Shown in pieces: positions 1-5,978 of a stretch of 7,426 bases of DNA. Position 1 is the stretch's first letter. Every line of letters begins with the position of its first letter. Location of the stretch: contig PKWF01000240.1 in the NCBI GenBank assembly GCA_003133185.1, positions 223-7,648 of the forward strand. The letters are read 5' to 3'. The DNA is from Vulcanimicrobiota bacterium. GTDB lineage: Bacteria; Vulcanimicrobiota; Vulcanimicrobiia; Vulcanimicrobiales; Vulcanimicrobiaceae. Below the pieces are notes generated by a model, which had not been told where the DNA came from, searched no databases, and saw only the letters and a list, made by a program, of their open reading frames with translations. Made by a program: the position numbers and the translations under genes.

Positions 1-2598
1 TCTCCCAGTGCGCGTACGCAAAGTGAGGACCGAACCTCTAGTCTCGACGAGCGTGCCGGTAACCTCATTCCGAGCGCTGAAGGTGGTGCGGTAGATCAGG
101 CTGGCCACCATCGGTGCAATCTCGACCGGAGCCGACCCTCCCAGGCCGAAGATGTCGAGCTGCTCGTAGCTAGCCACATACACTTTGCCGTTGGCTACGA
201 CGGGAACGATATTTGCGTTTGCCTGCGTTGCTGCCCAGTAGCCCGCCGTCGCTTGGTAGAGTGTGTCGAGGTTCGAGCTTGTGCCTTGAGGCTCAGACTT
301 AAACGCCATAAGCGTGACGCTTCCGGGGACGTACTGTGGGCGGGCCACCGCCCAAATAATCGCGCCCGGCTCACTGCCCGCCGAAGAGATGGTCGTGAAG
401 AAACCGGGATCTTGCCCACCGGGTAAGTATTGCGAGGTTCCCGCAGGCACCAATTTTGGTTTTGGCGAGGTCTTGATTTTCCAGATCGTCATGCTGTTGC
501 CGCCGCTTGCAACGATGCGAGGCAGGGAATCCTTCGCGGCATCGAAGTACGATTCGCCGCACCAGCATCCGCCGATCTGCTCCTCGGCCAGATCGTTGTT
601 ACGATGCTTATCGAATCCTCCGAGGTGAGTCTGATCGAGCAAAAACATCGTTCCGGTCTTGCCGGCCGCGACGGCGTATGGCGTGGCCGAGGGCAGCAGC
701 AGCACGCCGCCCGATCCGAAGTCGGTGTCGCCCTTATCGAGTTGTTTGACGTCCGACGGCGTGAAAATGCTTAGGAGCTTCGTTAAACCCGGATTGACCT
801 TAACGACACTCTCTTGAATGTTCGTGACGCCGTTGTAGCTCGATGGATCCGAATTGCCGGTCACGAAATATAGGTTACCCGACGCGTCGGCCGCGACGCC
901 GTATCCCGACATCCAAATTGCCGACAGGAAGAAGTCATCCGGCGATTTACCAAGGCTGTCGGTCAGCCTGTTTGCCGCAAGCGGCGTAAGCGATCCCGCC
1001 TTCCAGCCGAGCAGCCAACCACGCGACAACGATCCGCTGTAATCGCAAAAGCTGCCGAATCCCGCATAGATGTTGCCGTTCGCTTCGAGCAGAGCCGGCC
1101 GTTGTCGCTCGACGGATGCGTTGAATGCGTACTTTTTGCCATTGCTCAAGGAATGTGAAGCAGAGACCACGACGGGCGTTATGACGTCGCTGAGATCCGT
1201 CAAACTGAGTTCGTGGAGTTTATAGATGGGCGTACGGCTCTTAAGCGTGTACGCAATGACGTACATCGCGTTCGCATTTAGGTCAATAACCGGCGTTCCG
1301 TCGATTCCAACGTTTGGCCCATTGGCGTTACAACCCAAAGGCATCTGAACCGGGTTGCCCAGATTCCGTGAAAAGAGAATCTTCCCGGTCGCTGCGTCGA
1401 TCGCATAGACGGTATTGCTTTCCGTTGCGACATATGCAACGTCGTGCTCGCTCGATGACCTGACACCTTTTCTGGATGCATTGCTGACGACGAGGGGTTG
1501 GGTGCTTACTTGGTCGTCGAGCGTCACGGCGTGAAGCAAGCCAAACGATCCGTTCTTGACGTTCTGGTAGGACAACGAGGATTCGCTATCGTCCCAGCCC
1601 GTTCGCAGGTTGTCGTAGTGATAGGTGACGACCGAAACTCCCCGCGGCTCCAAAGCTCGGCTGATCGCCGCCGCCACCGCGTCGCGAGCATCTTTGACGA
1701 CCTGCGTTGGGATGCCGCCCTCCGGGTAGTCGTAGAGCGCAAGGCCGCCTAACGCAGGCACGACGATTGCCCCGCCATCGATCCAGAACTGGACGGGGTT
1801 ATCTGCACCCTTGAGCGCGGTCTCGCCGACGAGCGTAGCTCGCCCGTCGCTCACGCGGTAACGGGAGATCGTCGCGGGCCTCAAACCGCTTGCACGGCTT
1901 GATGCTGCGAGATATTTGCCGTCCCAGCGAATGGGCCCGAGGAAGGCGGGGCGCATCCCGTTCCATGCGATGTTTTTGAATCGCGTGGCACCCTTGGGAA
2001 GCTCGAGCAGACGCGTAGCATCCGCAACGAACAGATTCCCGTCGTTGTCGTACGCACACGACCAAGAAGCAGCGTTGCTTTCCCCGATGGCGTATGAGCT
2101 GGGTGTGCCCTTGGCGTTAGCGTAGATTGCGACTCCTCGTCGAGCGCCGGCGTCTCCCGAAACGGCGAAGTTGCCGGTCACGGCGTCGACGGCGCAAGAT
2201 TGGGTGAAACCTCCCGGCCCGTTACGCAATACGGCAATCGGACGCGTAGAACCGTGCGCGTATTCTAATATTTCGTTGCCTTCGGGGATAAAAACGTCGC
2301 CGCTCTCGTCCGCGCACAAACCATTGGCTCGTTCCGAAAGCCGGCGCTCGAACTCAACGTCGGGATAAGAGTAAAGGTCTACGCTACCGTCCTTGTGTGA
2401 CACGTAGAGGAGGTCGTGCGTCCCGGCTCCGGACCCGATCCGCGAGGGTTCACCACCCGGTTGCTCCGGCGAGGCGCTCTTCGTGTCGGATTGGGCCGAA
2501 GCCAGCAAATTTGGCTGTGACTGCGATCCCCCGCAGCCCGCAACCATAGCAAGAACTGCAGAAACCCCTAAGACGCATCGAATCGAGTAAGTCTTCAC
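1..2598 (-). CDS. Secreted lipoprotein with two beta-propeller domains, partial (3' end off left edge)
   Basis: The frame reads open for 866 codons from a GTG at 2596-2598 to base 1 and continues beyond the window. The start is fixed by AAGGAG at 2606-2611, seven bases upstream. Residues 1-22 form a lipoprotein signal peptide: K2 and R7, a hydrophobic stretch, then lipobox V-A-G-C with the lipidated Cys at 22. A low-complexity linker follows to about residue 60. Residues about 62-310 resemble NHL/SMP-30-type propeller blades (LYVSHKDGSVDLYSYP at 64-79, NGLCADESGDVFIPEGN at 92-108). From HYDNLRTGW (327-335) on, it resembles PQQ/YVTN-like propellers, with YVATESNTVYAIDAATGK at 389-406 and GKTGTMFLLDQ at 646-656. 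A Cys-Trp-Cys at 678-680 could be a disulfide or metal site. Residues 845-866 look like the first strands of a small OB-like (DUF5666-type) tail. It is probably anchored outside the cytoplasmic membrane; the ligand is unknown. No dehydrogenase haem motif (CxxCH) is visible, so enzyme activity is not supported. Confidence 0.88.
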   Translation of the reverse strand, partial: MKTYSIRCVLGVSAVLAMVAGCGGSQSQPNLLASAQSDTKSASPEQPGGEPSRIGSGAGTHDLLYVSHKDGSVDLYSYPDVEFERRLSERANGLCADESGDVFIPEGNEILEYAHGSTRPIAVLRNGPGGFTQSCAVDAVTGNFAVSGDAGARRGVAIYANAKGTPSSYAIGESNAASWSCAYDNDGNLFVADATRLLELPKGATRFKNIAWNGMRPAFLGPIRWDGKYLAASSRASGLRPATISRYRVSDGRATLVGETALKGADNPVQFWIDGGAIVVPALGGLALYDYPEGGIPTQVVKDARDAVAAAISRALEPRGVSVVTYHYDNLRTGWDDSESSLSYQNVKNGSFGLLHAVTLDDQVSTQPLVVSNASRKGVRSSSEHDVAYVATESNTVYAIDAATGKILFSRNLGNPVQMPLGCNANGPNVGIDGTPVIDLNANAMYVIAYTLKSRTPIYKLHELSLTDLSDVITPVVVSASHSLSNGKKYAFNASVERQRPALLEANGNIYAGFGSFCDYSGSLSRGWLLGWKAGSLTPLAANRLTDSLGKSPDDFFLSAIWMSGYGVAADASGNLYFVTGNSDPSSYNGVTNIQESVVKVNPGLTKLLSIFTPSDVKQLDKGDTDFGSGGVLLLPSATPYAVAAGKTGTMFLLDQTHLGGFDKHRNNDLAEEQIGGCWCGESYFDAAKDSLPRIVASGGNSMTIWKIKTSPKPKLVPAGTSQYLPGGQDPGFFTTISSAGSEPGAIIWAVARPQYVPGSVTLMAFKSEPQGTSSNLDTLYQATAGYWAATQANANIVPVVANGKVYVASYEQLDIFGLGGSAPVEIAPMVASLIYRTTFSARNEVTGTLVETRGSVLTLRTRTGR

Positions 2599-2605
2599 AG
2601 CGACG

Positions 2606-2611
2606 CTCCTT
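2606..2611 (-). promoter_or_regulatory. Shine-Dalgarno site of the propeller lipoprotein gene
   Basis: Read on the minus strand this is AAGGAG, seven bases before the GTG at 2598. It decides the start. The internal ATG at codon 18 has no such site and would destroy the signal peptide. Confidence 0.8.
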
Positions 2612-2614
2612 CTC

Positions 2615-2965
2615 GTGCTTTCGAGTATTCACCGTAGCGTCGCGTCTAGCTTCCCGGGCGACGGGGCGGCACTCGGCCCGGACGACGTTCAAATTGCATA
2701 CGCTGGAACGAACGTCGCGGACAGATACCAAGAGCAAGGGCGTTACACAGAGGCAAATCCGCTTAACCCGCGATCGGTGGCGATTCGGGAGGGAACTCTT
2801 GCGCCGTGTCATTCATACGTTACCATGAGTTTGAACTTCGCGCTGATGTGCGCGGCCACGACGTCCGTCGAGCCGTTGCGCGAAGCGTCGGACGATGCGG
2901 TGGAAACGATGAAGGCCTCGATCGTGGCGGAGTTACGCGCGAGAGGGACTGGGTTTCTTTGGTAG
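2615..2965 (+). pseudogene. Degenerate fragment of a kinesin-light-chain-type TPR protein
   Basis: The reading frame opens after a TAA at 2588-2590, has a GTG at 2615 and stops at 2963-2965 (116 codons from the GTG). Residues 20-75 follow the familiar TPR_10/TPR_12 pattern of kinesin-light-chain-like repeats: LGPD (20-23), DV..AY, then YQEQGRYTEANPL, SVAIRE, a degenerate LAPCH in place of LGPDH, V..SLN. Consensus for the family is roughly LGPDHPDVA.SLNNLA.LY..QGRY.EAEPL..RALAIREK. Only about one and a third repeats are recognisable and several core positions are altered. The C-terminal 40 residues are not clearly TPR. There is no ribosome binding site before the GTG, and the frame starts only 16 bp from the divergent lipoprotein start. 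I infer a remnant of a longer TPR gene rather than a working protein; a short expressed protein is possible but less likely. Confidence 0.45.
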
Positions 2966-3346
2966 CGCCAGCGGGAATCTGATCCGGTACGACAGCTAAA
3001 CCAGAGACAACTGACGACGACTAAAACGGGCGCTTCTAAGGGTGATGCTCTTGTTCGTGTTGTCGCTAGTTGTCGTCGGTAGCCAGCGGTACGCGGCCCA
3101 ATTGTGGGCCACTGCTCCTCGCAGTTCCTAAGTCCAACGAGTATAAAAAATAACGTTTTTCACAGGCCTTCTAACGGGACCACCTTAAGCGACAAACTTC
3201 ACGAAAACGCCAGATGCCTCGTTCTCAAGTGCTAGTCCGAGGCTCGGGTCGATAGCTAAGCGCTAACCCATGCGGTACGTTTGTACTATGGCGGTTGCCG
3301 GGCGACTAATGGTAAGATGACCGCTCGGCTGCCCGTAACTAAACGC
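2966..3346. other. Gene-poor intergenic region upstream of the pilin
   Basis: No convincing gene is seen on either strand. It contains two adjacent perfect hairpins (3095-3125) and an A/T-rich tract at 3141-3160 in an otherwise GC-rich context. A 28-codon open frame (3045-3131) encodes a hydrophobic start (MLLFVLSLVVVG), but its purine run sits only two bases from the ATG and the frame runs through the hairpins. The pilin promoter should lie in the last part: TTGTAC (3281-3286), an 18-base gap and ACTAAT (3305-3310) is a weak sigma-70-like candidate, and TGGTAAGAT (3310-3318) a weak extended -10. Confidence 0.5.
3095..3125. repeat. Two back-to-back perfect hairpins
   Basis: GGCCCA (3095-3100), loop ATTG, TGGGCC (3105-3110) is followed without a gap by ACTGC (3111-3115), loop TCCTC, GCAGT (3121-3125). 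Both stems are perfect. No T-tract follows on either strand, so a simple intrinsic terminator is not supported. The structure could be a protein-binding site, an RNA structure in the pilin leader, or chance. Confidence 0.4.
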
Positions 3347-3347
3347 A

Positions 3348-3353
3348 AAGGAG
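3348..3353 (+). promoter_or_regulatory. Shine-Dalgarno site of the Flp pilin gene
   Basis: AAGGAG lies five bases before the ATG at 3359. It selects the short 53-residue prepilin over an in-frame TTG at 3281, which would add 26 residues ahead of the prepilin leader. Confidence 0.8.
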
Positions 3354-3358
3354 ATGGA

Positions 3359-3520
3359 ATGATTACCAACCTCATTGCAATGATCCGGGACGAAGAGGGC
3401 GCGACGATGGTCGAGTACGGTCTGCTCATCGCCTTGATCGCACTCGTCGCCATCGCGGGCGTCACCGTGCTCGGCACGAACCTCAACTCGTTGTTCAGCA
3501 CCGTGGCGGGCTCCATTTAA
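3359..3520 (+). CDS. flp: Flp family type IVb pilin precursor
   Basis: The 53-residue prepilin has the typical length of Flp/Fap pilins. A short charged leader (residues 1-14, ending RDEEG) is followed by ATMVEYGLL. Family knowledge places prepilin peptidase cleavage after Gly14, leaving a mature protein of 39 residues with Glu5 and Tyr6 (E19, Y20 of the precursor), the Flp hallmark pair. Residues about 21-42 form one hydrophobic helix (LLIALIALVAIAGVTVLG), and a short polar tail ends SLFSTVAGSI. Flp subunits are held in the membrane by this helix and assembled by the Tad machine into thin adhesive fibres. No tadA, tadB, tadC, rcpA, cpaB or prepilin peptidase gene lies in the window, so assembly must depend on genes elsewhere. 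A HerA-like ATPase gene follows on the same strand after 139 bp with no obvious terminator between them. Confidence 0.93.
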   Translation: MITNLIAMIRDEEGATMVEYGLLIALIALVAIAGVTVLGTNLNSLFSTVAGSI

Positions 3521-3659
3521 CAACGGAAAAGCGCAGAGACACTTTGCCAAAAGCGTTTCGGCCGCGTTTGATACCTTGCCCGTGCCCGCTGGTAAATCTA
3601 CTAGCAGAGTGGCGATTCGCGCCCAATACAAAGCCTTGAGAGCGCCATAGCCGCCTAGG

Positions 3660-5222
3660 ATGGATGAGGCGATTGGACGCGTTATTGCAGTAGCGAGCTC
3701 TGCCGTGACGGTGGAGCTCCAGGTCGGCCGACCCGGTCGCGAGCTGGTCCGAGTCGGCACGATGGTCAAATTGCTCAGCGGTGAAAGCCGGCTGCTCGCA
3801 GAGGTGAGCGAGGTCCGGCCGAACGGCGACTCGCCGGCGCGGAACCTTTTGATCGCTAGTCTTTTGGGAGAGCTCACTTCGATGTGCGGCGAATCGCGAT
3901 TTAGCCGCGGCGTATCGGTCTATCCCGCTCCCGGCGACGGCGCATTCGTGGTAACCGACGACGATCTGTCGACCATCTACGGCCAACCGTCTGATGCGAG
4001 CATCAAAGTCGGTACGCTCTATCAGGATGCAACGAGGCCGGCGCTCCTGGTGACCGACGAGCTGCTTAGCAGGCATTTTGCCATACTCGGCGCGACCGGC
4101 TCCGGAAAATCGTGCGCCCTTAAATTGATTCTCTCGGCAATTCTGGAAGGGGATCGGAAGGTGCGCGCCGTGCTGCTGGACCCACATAACGAATACGCCG
4201 AAGCATTCGGAGATCGCGCCGAAGTCATCAATGTCGAAAATCTCCGGCTGCCGTTTTGGCTGTTCAATTTTCAGGAAGCGGCTAGGGTGCTCGTTCGCGG
4301 AGGTTCCGCGGGCGAGCAAGAGTCTCAGGAACTCATACTCAACGACGCGATTGTGTGGGCCAGGCGACACTACCGAGGTCCACATCAGTCCGGCACGGCG
4401 ATCACTGTCGACACGCCGGTGCCCTTCCGTATCCACGAAATCTTGGGTTTTATCAACGAACAAATGGGGCGGCTCGGAAAGCCCGATACGGCCATACCCT
4501 ACTTGCGGTTAAAAACTCGAATCGAATCACTACGCAACGACCGTCGCTTCAAGTTTCTATTTTCGTCGGAAGAGGACGTATTGGCCAAGATCGTCGGTCG
4601 ACTCTTGCGGGTTCCGGCCGAAGGCCGACCGCTGACGATCGTCGACCTCTCGGGAGTTCCGTCGGAGATCGCGGACGTTATCGTATCGACGCTCTGCCGC
4701 GTTCTCTTCGACTTTAGCGTGTGGTGCGAGCGTGAAAAGAAGCCGCCCCTTCTGGTCGTATGCGAAGAGGCGCATCGTTATGTCCCGGCCGACGAGCGCT
4801 TAGGCTTTGCTCAGACGGTTGCGAGCATCACCCAGATCGCAAAAGAAGGACGCAAATACGGCATCTCGCTAGCGTTGATAACGCAACGCCCATCCGAACT
4901 CGCGTTGTCCGCACTGTCGCAATGCGGCACAGTGTTTGCGCTGCGTCTAGGAAGCGATGCCGATCAGCGGTTCATTGCTCGCACGTTACCAGATGTGGCA
5001 GGCGAGATGTTGCGGGGTCTGCCGAGCCTGCCGACGGCCCAAGCGATCGTCTTCGGCGAAGCCGTCAGAGTTCCGATGCGCATTCGGTTCGACGATTTGC
5101 CCAAGCTACGCCGGCCTCATACCGAAGGGGCGCACCACTCCGAAGCTGGGCAAACTGATACCGCGGATCGCGCGTTCATCGATACGGGCGTGCGGCGCTG
5201 GCGCGCGCAGATTCGAGGTTAA
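3660..5222 (+). CDS. HerA-like (DUF87/COG0433) P-loop ATPase, FtsK-HerA superfamily
   Basis: The 520-residue protein has full HerA architecture. Residues 1-55 look like the N-terminal HAS barrel (GRVIAVASSAVTVEL at 6-20). The Walker A loop is GATGSGKS at 144-151, and DPHNEY at 174-179 is the usual post-Walker-A strand. Walker B is LLVVCEEAH at 364-372, followed by an IAKEGRKYGISL segment (393-404) whose Arg398 fits a trans-acting arginine finger, and a TQRPSEL segment (408-414). Such proteins form hexameric rings that translocate DNA, most often with the NurA nuclease in end resection and sometimes with other effectors in anti-phage systems. No nurA or effector is in this window. ATG 3660 is the first start after an in-frame TAG at 3648-3650; no strong Shine-Dalgarno site precedes it, only AGGA overlapping the ATG. 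The gene ends just before an intrinsic terminator. The ATPase assignment is firm; the biological role is open. Confidence 0.92.
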   Translation: MDEAIGRVIAVASSAVTVELQVGRPGRELVRVGTMVKLLSGESRLLAEVSEVRPNGDSPARNLLIASLLGELTSMCGESRFSRGVSVYPAPGDGAFVVTDDDLSTIYGQPSDASIKVGTLYQDATRPALLVTDELLSRHFAILGATGSGKSCALKLILSAILEGDRKVRAVLLDPHNEYAEAFGDRAEVINVENLRLPFWLFNFQEAARVLVRGGSAGEQESQELILNDAIVWARRHYRGPHQSGTAITVDTPVPFRIHEILGFINEQMGRLGKPDTAIPYLRLKTRIESLRNDRRFKFLFSSEEDVLAKIVGRLLRVPAEGRPLTIVDLSGVPSEIADVIVSTLCRVLFDFSVWCEREKKPPLLVVCEEAHRYVPADERLGFAQTVASITQIAKEGRKYGISLALITQRPSELALSALSQCGTVFALRLGSDADQRFIARTLPDVAGEMLRGLPSLPTAQAIVFGEAVRVPMRIRFDDLPKLRRPHTEGAHHSEAGQTDTADRAFIDTGVRRWRAQIRG

Positions 5223-5227
5223 TAGAA

Positions 5228-5268
5228 GCCGTTGGGGCGCGGCCAATCACGCCCCGGGCTGATTTTTG
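5228..5268 (+). terminator. Intrinsic terminator after the HerA-like gene
   Basis: The stem pairs GGGGCG (5235-5240) with CGCCCC (5251-5256). It is extended by AGCC (5228-5231) pairing with GGCT (5258-5261) across a small internal loop. The sequence GATTTTT (5262-5268) follows directly. It lies six bases after the HerA stop codon, so it should end that transcript and give the next small gene its own promoter or read-through control. Confidence 0.6.
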
Positions 5269-5306
5269 CAGGCCTCATTTGCGCTACAGTTCGGTAATGA
5301 CGTTAG

Positions 5307-5312
5307 TAGGAG
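5307..5312 (+). promoter_or_regulatory. Shine-Dalgarno site of the small membrane protein gene
   Basis: TAGGAG stands seven bases before the GTG at 5320. It favours this start over an in-frame TTG at 5266, which lies inside the T-run side of the terminator and has no ribosome binding site. Confidence 0.65.
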
Positions 5313-5319
5313 ATTGAAA

Positions 5320-5529
5320 GTGGCTTTGCCCGCAATCCATTCGCCTTTAATTCAAGTCGAAATCATCCTGATCGCAGTCGGAGTTCTGCTCTGGTTGATC
5401 AACAGTTTGCCAATGGCTGCTTCAATAAAGTCAATTTTTAACGCCGTCGTTGTTATTGCCGTCGTTGTCTGGTTGCTCAAGCTTCTTGGATTTTGGAGCT
5501 CCATCACGAATTTTCATGTTGGCAGGTAG
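5320..5529 (+). CDS. Small two-helix membrane protein, Thivi_2564-like
   Basis: The gene encodes 69 residues from a GTG with TAGGAG seven bases upstream. The predicted protein has a short N-terminus (VALPAIHSPLIQ), a first membrane helix (about residues 11-26, EIILIAVGVLLWLINS), a polar turn with PMAASIKSIFN, a second helix (about 38-56, AVVVIAVVVWLLKLLGFW) and a short tail. The pattern of a GVLLWLIN motif, a Pro-Met turn with IK.I.N, and a VVVI.VV.WLL helix is what I know from the Thivi_2564 family of small bacterial membrane proteins. Their function is unknown and their genes usually stand alone. The gene is separated from the HerA-like gene by a terminator, so co-function is not implied. 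The family assignment is from memory of the motif; the membrane topology is seen directly. Confidence 0.8.
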   Translation: MALPAIHSPLIQVEIILIAVGVLLWLINSLPMAASIKSIFNAVVVIAVVVWLLKLLGFWSSITNFHVGR

Positions 5530-5534
5530 CGTAG

Positions 5535-5726
5535 CTACGTGAATGGCTAGCGCGACCATCGGGGAGATATTGGTTTAATGGAAAAACAACAATTGAAGGC
5601 TATATTTCTCGCCGGGATCCTGACTCCTCGGTGGCAATCCCGCTCGAGGTGAAGGGTGATCGGGCGCATTTCTCATACGATTTCGGCGAGAGCGCGCTTT
5701 CAAGGAAGAACATGCGAGGCTCCTAG
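5535..5726 (+). pseudogene. Open frame without a start: possible gene remnant
   Basis: Between a TAG at 5532-5534 and a TAG at 5724-5726 the frame is open for 63 codons and reads like genuine protein, for example YWFNGKTTIEGYISRRDPDS, then VAIPLEVKGDRAHFSYDFGE. The alternating hydrophobic residues suggest beta strands of a compact domain. The only start-type codon in the first two thirds is a GTG just before VAIPLEV, with no ribosome binding site. After the TAG the same frame stays open for 36 more codons to a TAA at 5835 or earlier. I do not recognise the family. A 5'-truncated, decayed gene is the simplest reading; chance is possible because the stretch is short. Confidence 0.3.
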
Positions 5727-5798
5727 CCGGGCTGTACGCCAAAACTCACAGTCTCCGTCGGTCCGAATCCGCACCCACAGGTAAAGCCGGCGATCGCA

Positions 5799-5918
5799 TT
5801 ACCAGCCTTTGAGCTGCATTAAACGCTGCTCGCGCGTCCTCTTAAAGCGAAAACGTAGCTGCCCGTTGATGCTCAGCTCGCTCGCAAAGGGATTCTTCCC
5901 CGGTGTCGAGTTCGGCAC
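5799..5918 (-). pseudogene. Short open stretch in phase with the upstream minus-strand gene; possible remnant
   Basis: From a GTG at 5916-5918 to a TAA at 5799-5801 the minus strand encodes 39 residues ending in a basic segment (LRFRFKRTREQRLMQLKGW). It is in exactly the same reading frame as the 184-residue gene that ends at 5979, separated from it by that gene's TAG and a TGA at 5925-5927. The intervening codons also read plausibly (SLFEGSVFEVTL). This may be the eroded C-terminal part of a once longer protein or of a lost neighbour. No ribosome binding site is evident, and the terminator candidate at 5941-5971 argues against expression. The family is not recognised. Confidence 0.22.
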
Positions 5919-5940
5919 GCGAGGTCACAGCGTAACCTCG

Positions 5941-5971
5941 AAAACGCTCCCTTCAAAGAGGCTTGGGAAGC
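5941..5971 (-). terminator. Candidate intrinsic terminator of the minus-strand hydrolase pair
   Basis: Read on the minus strand, GCTTCCC (5971-5965) pairs with GGGAGC (5951-5946) with one bulged T and a 13-base loop, followed by GTTTT. It starts eight bases past the TAG of the 184-residue gene, the expected place for the end of the operon. The stem is short and the T-run has only four bases. Confidence 0.4.
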
Positions 5972-5978
5972 TGCGGGG

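Larger units (their letters stand above)
5530..5978. other. Stretch between the small membrane gene and the minus-strand pair, with no intact gene
   Basis: No complete gene with start and ribosome binding site is seen. It begins with a small perfect hairpin overlapping the previous stop (GTAGC 5526-5530, GCTAC 5534-5538, no T-run). It holds a start-less plus-strand open frame (5535-5726), a minus-strand open stretch (5799-5918) in phase with the gene to its right, and a terminator candidate at 5941-5971. A 24-codon frame from the ATG at 5578 has no close ribosome binding site and overlaps the better open frame. Confidence 0.5.

Noticed and set aside
314..774. Plus-strand open frames opposite the lipoprotein gene
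   Set aside because: They are antisense to an 866-codon continuous gene with a signal peptide and ribosome binding site, and their translations lack domain character.
3045..3131. 28-codon frame with a hydrophobic start, possible small membrane peptide
   Set aside because: The purine run is only two bases from the ATG, the frame runs through two hairpins, and it is too short to judge from one sequence.
3281..3358. Longer pilin start at a TTG, adding 26 residues
   Set aside because: It would put 26 extra residues ahead of the normal short prepilin leader and has no ribosome binding site; the ATG at 3359 has AAGGAG five bases upstream.
3263..4463. Long minus-strand open frames of 204 and 322 codons
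   Set aside because: They lie opposite the pilin and the HerA-like ATPase, whose motifs are unambiguous; the antisense translations have no recognisable features.
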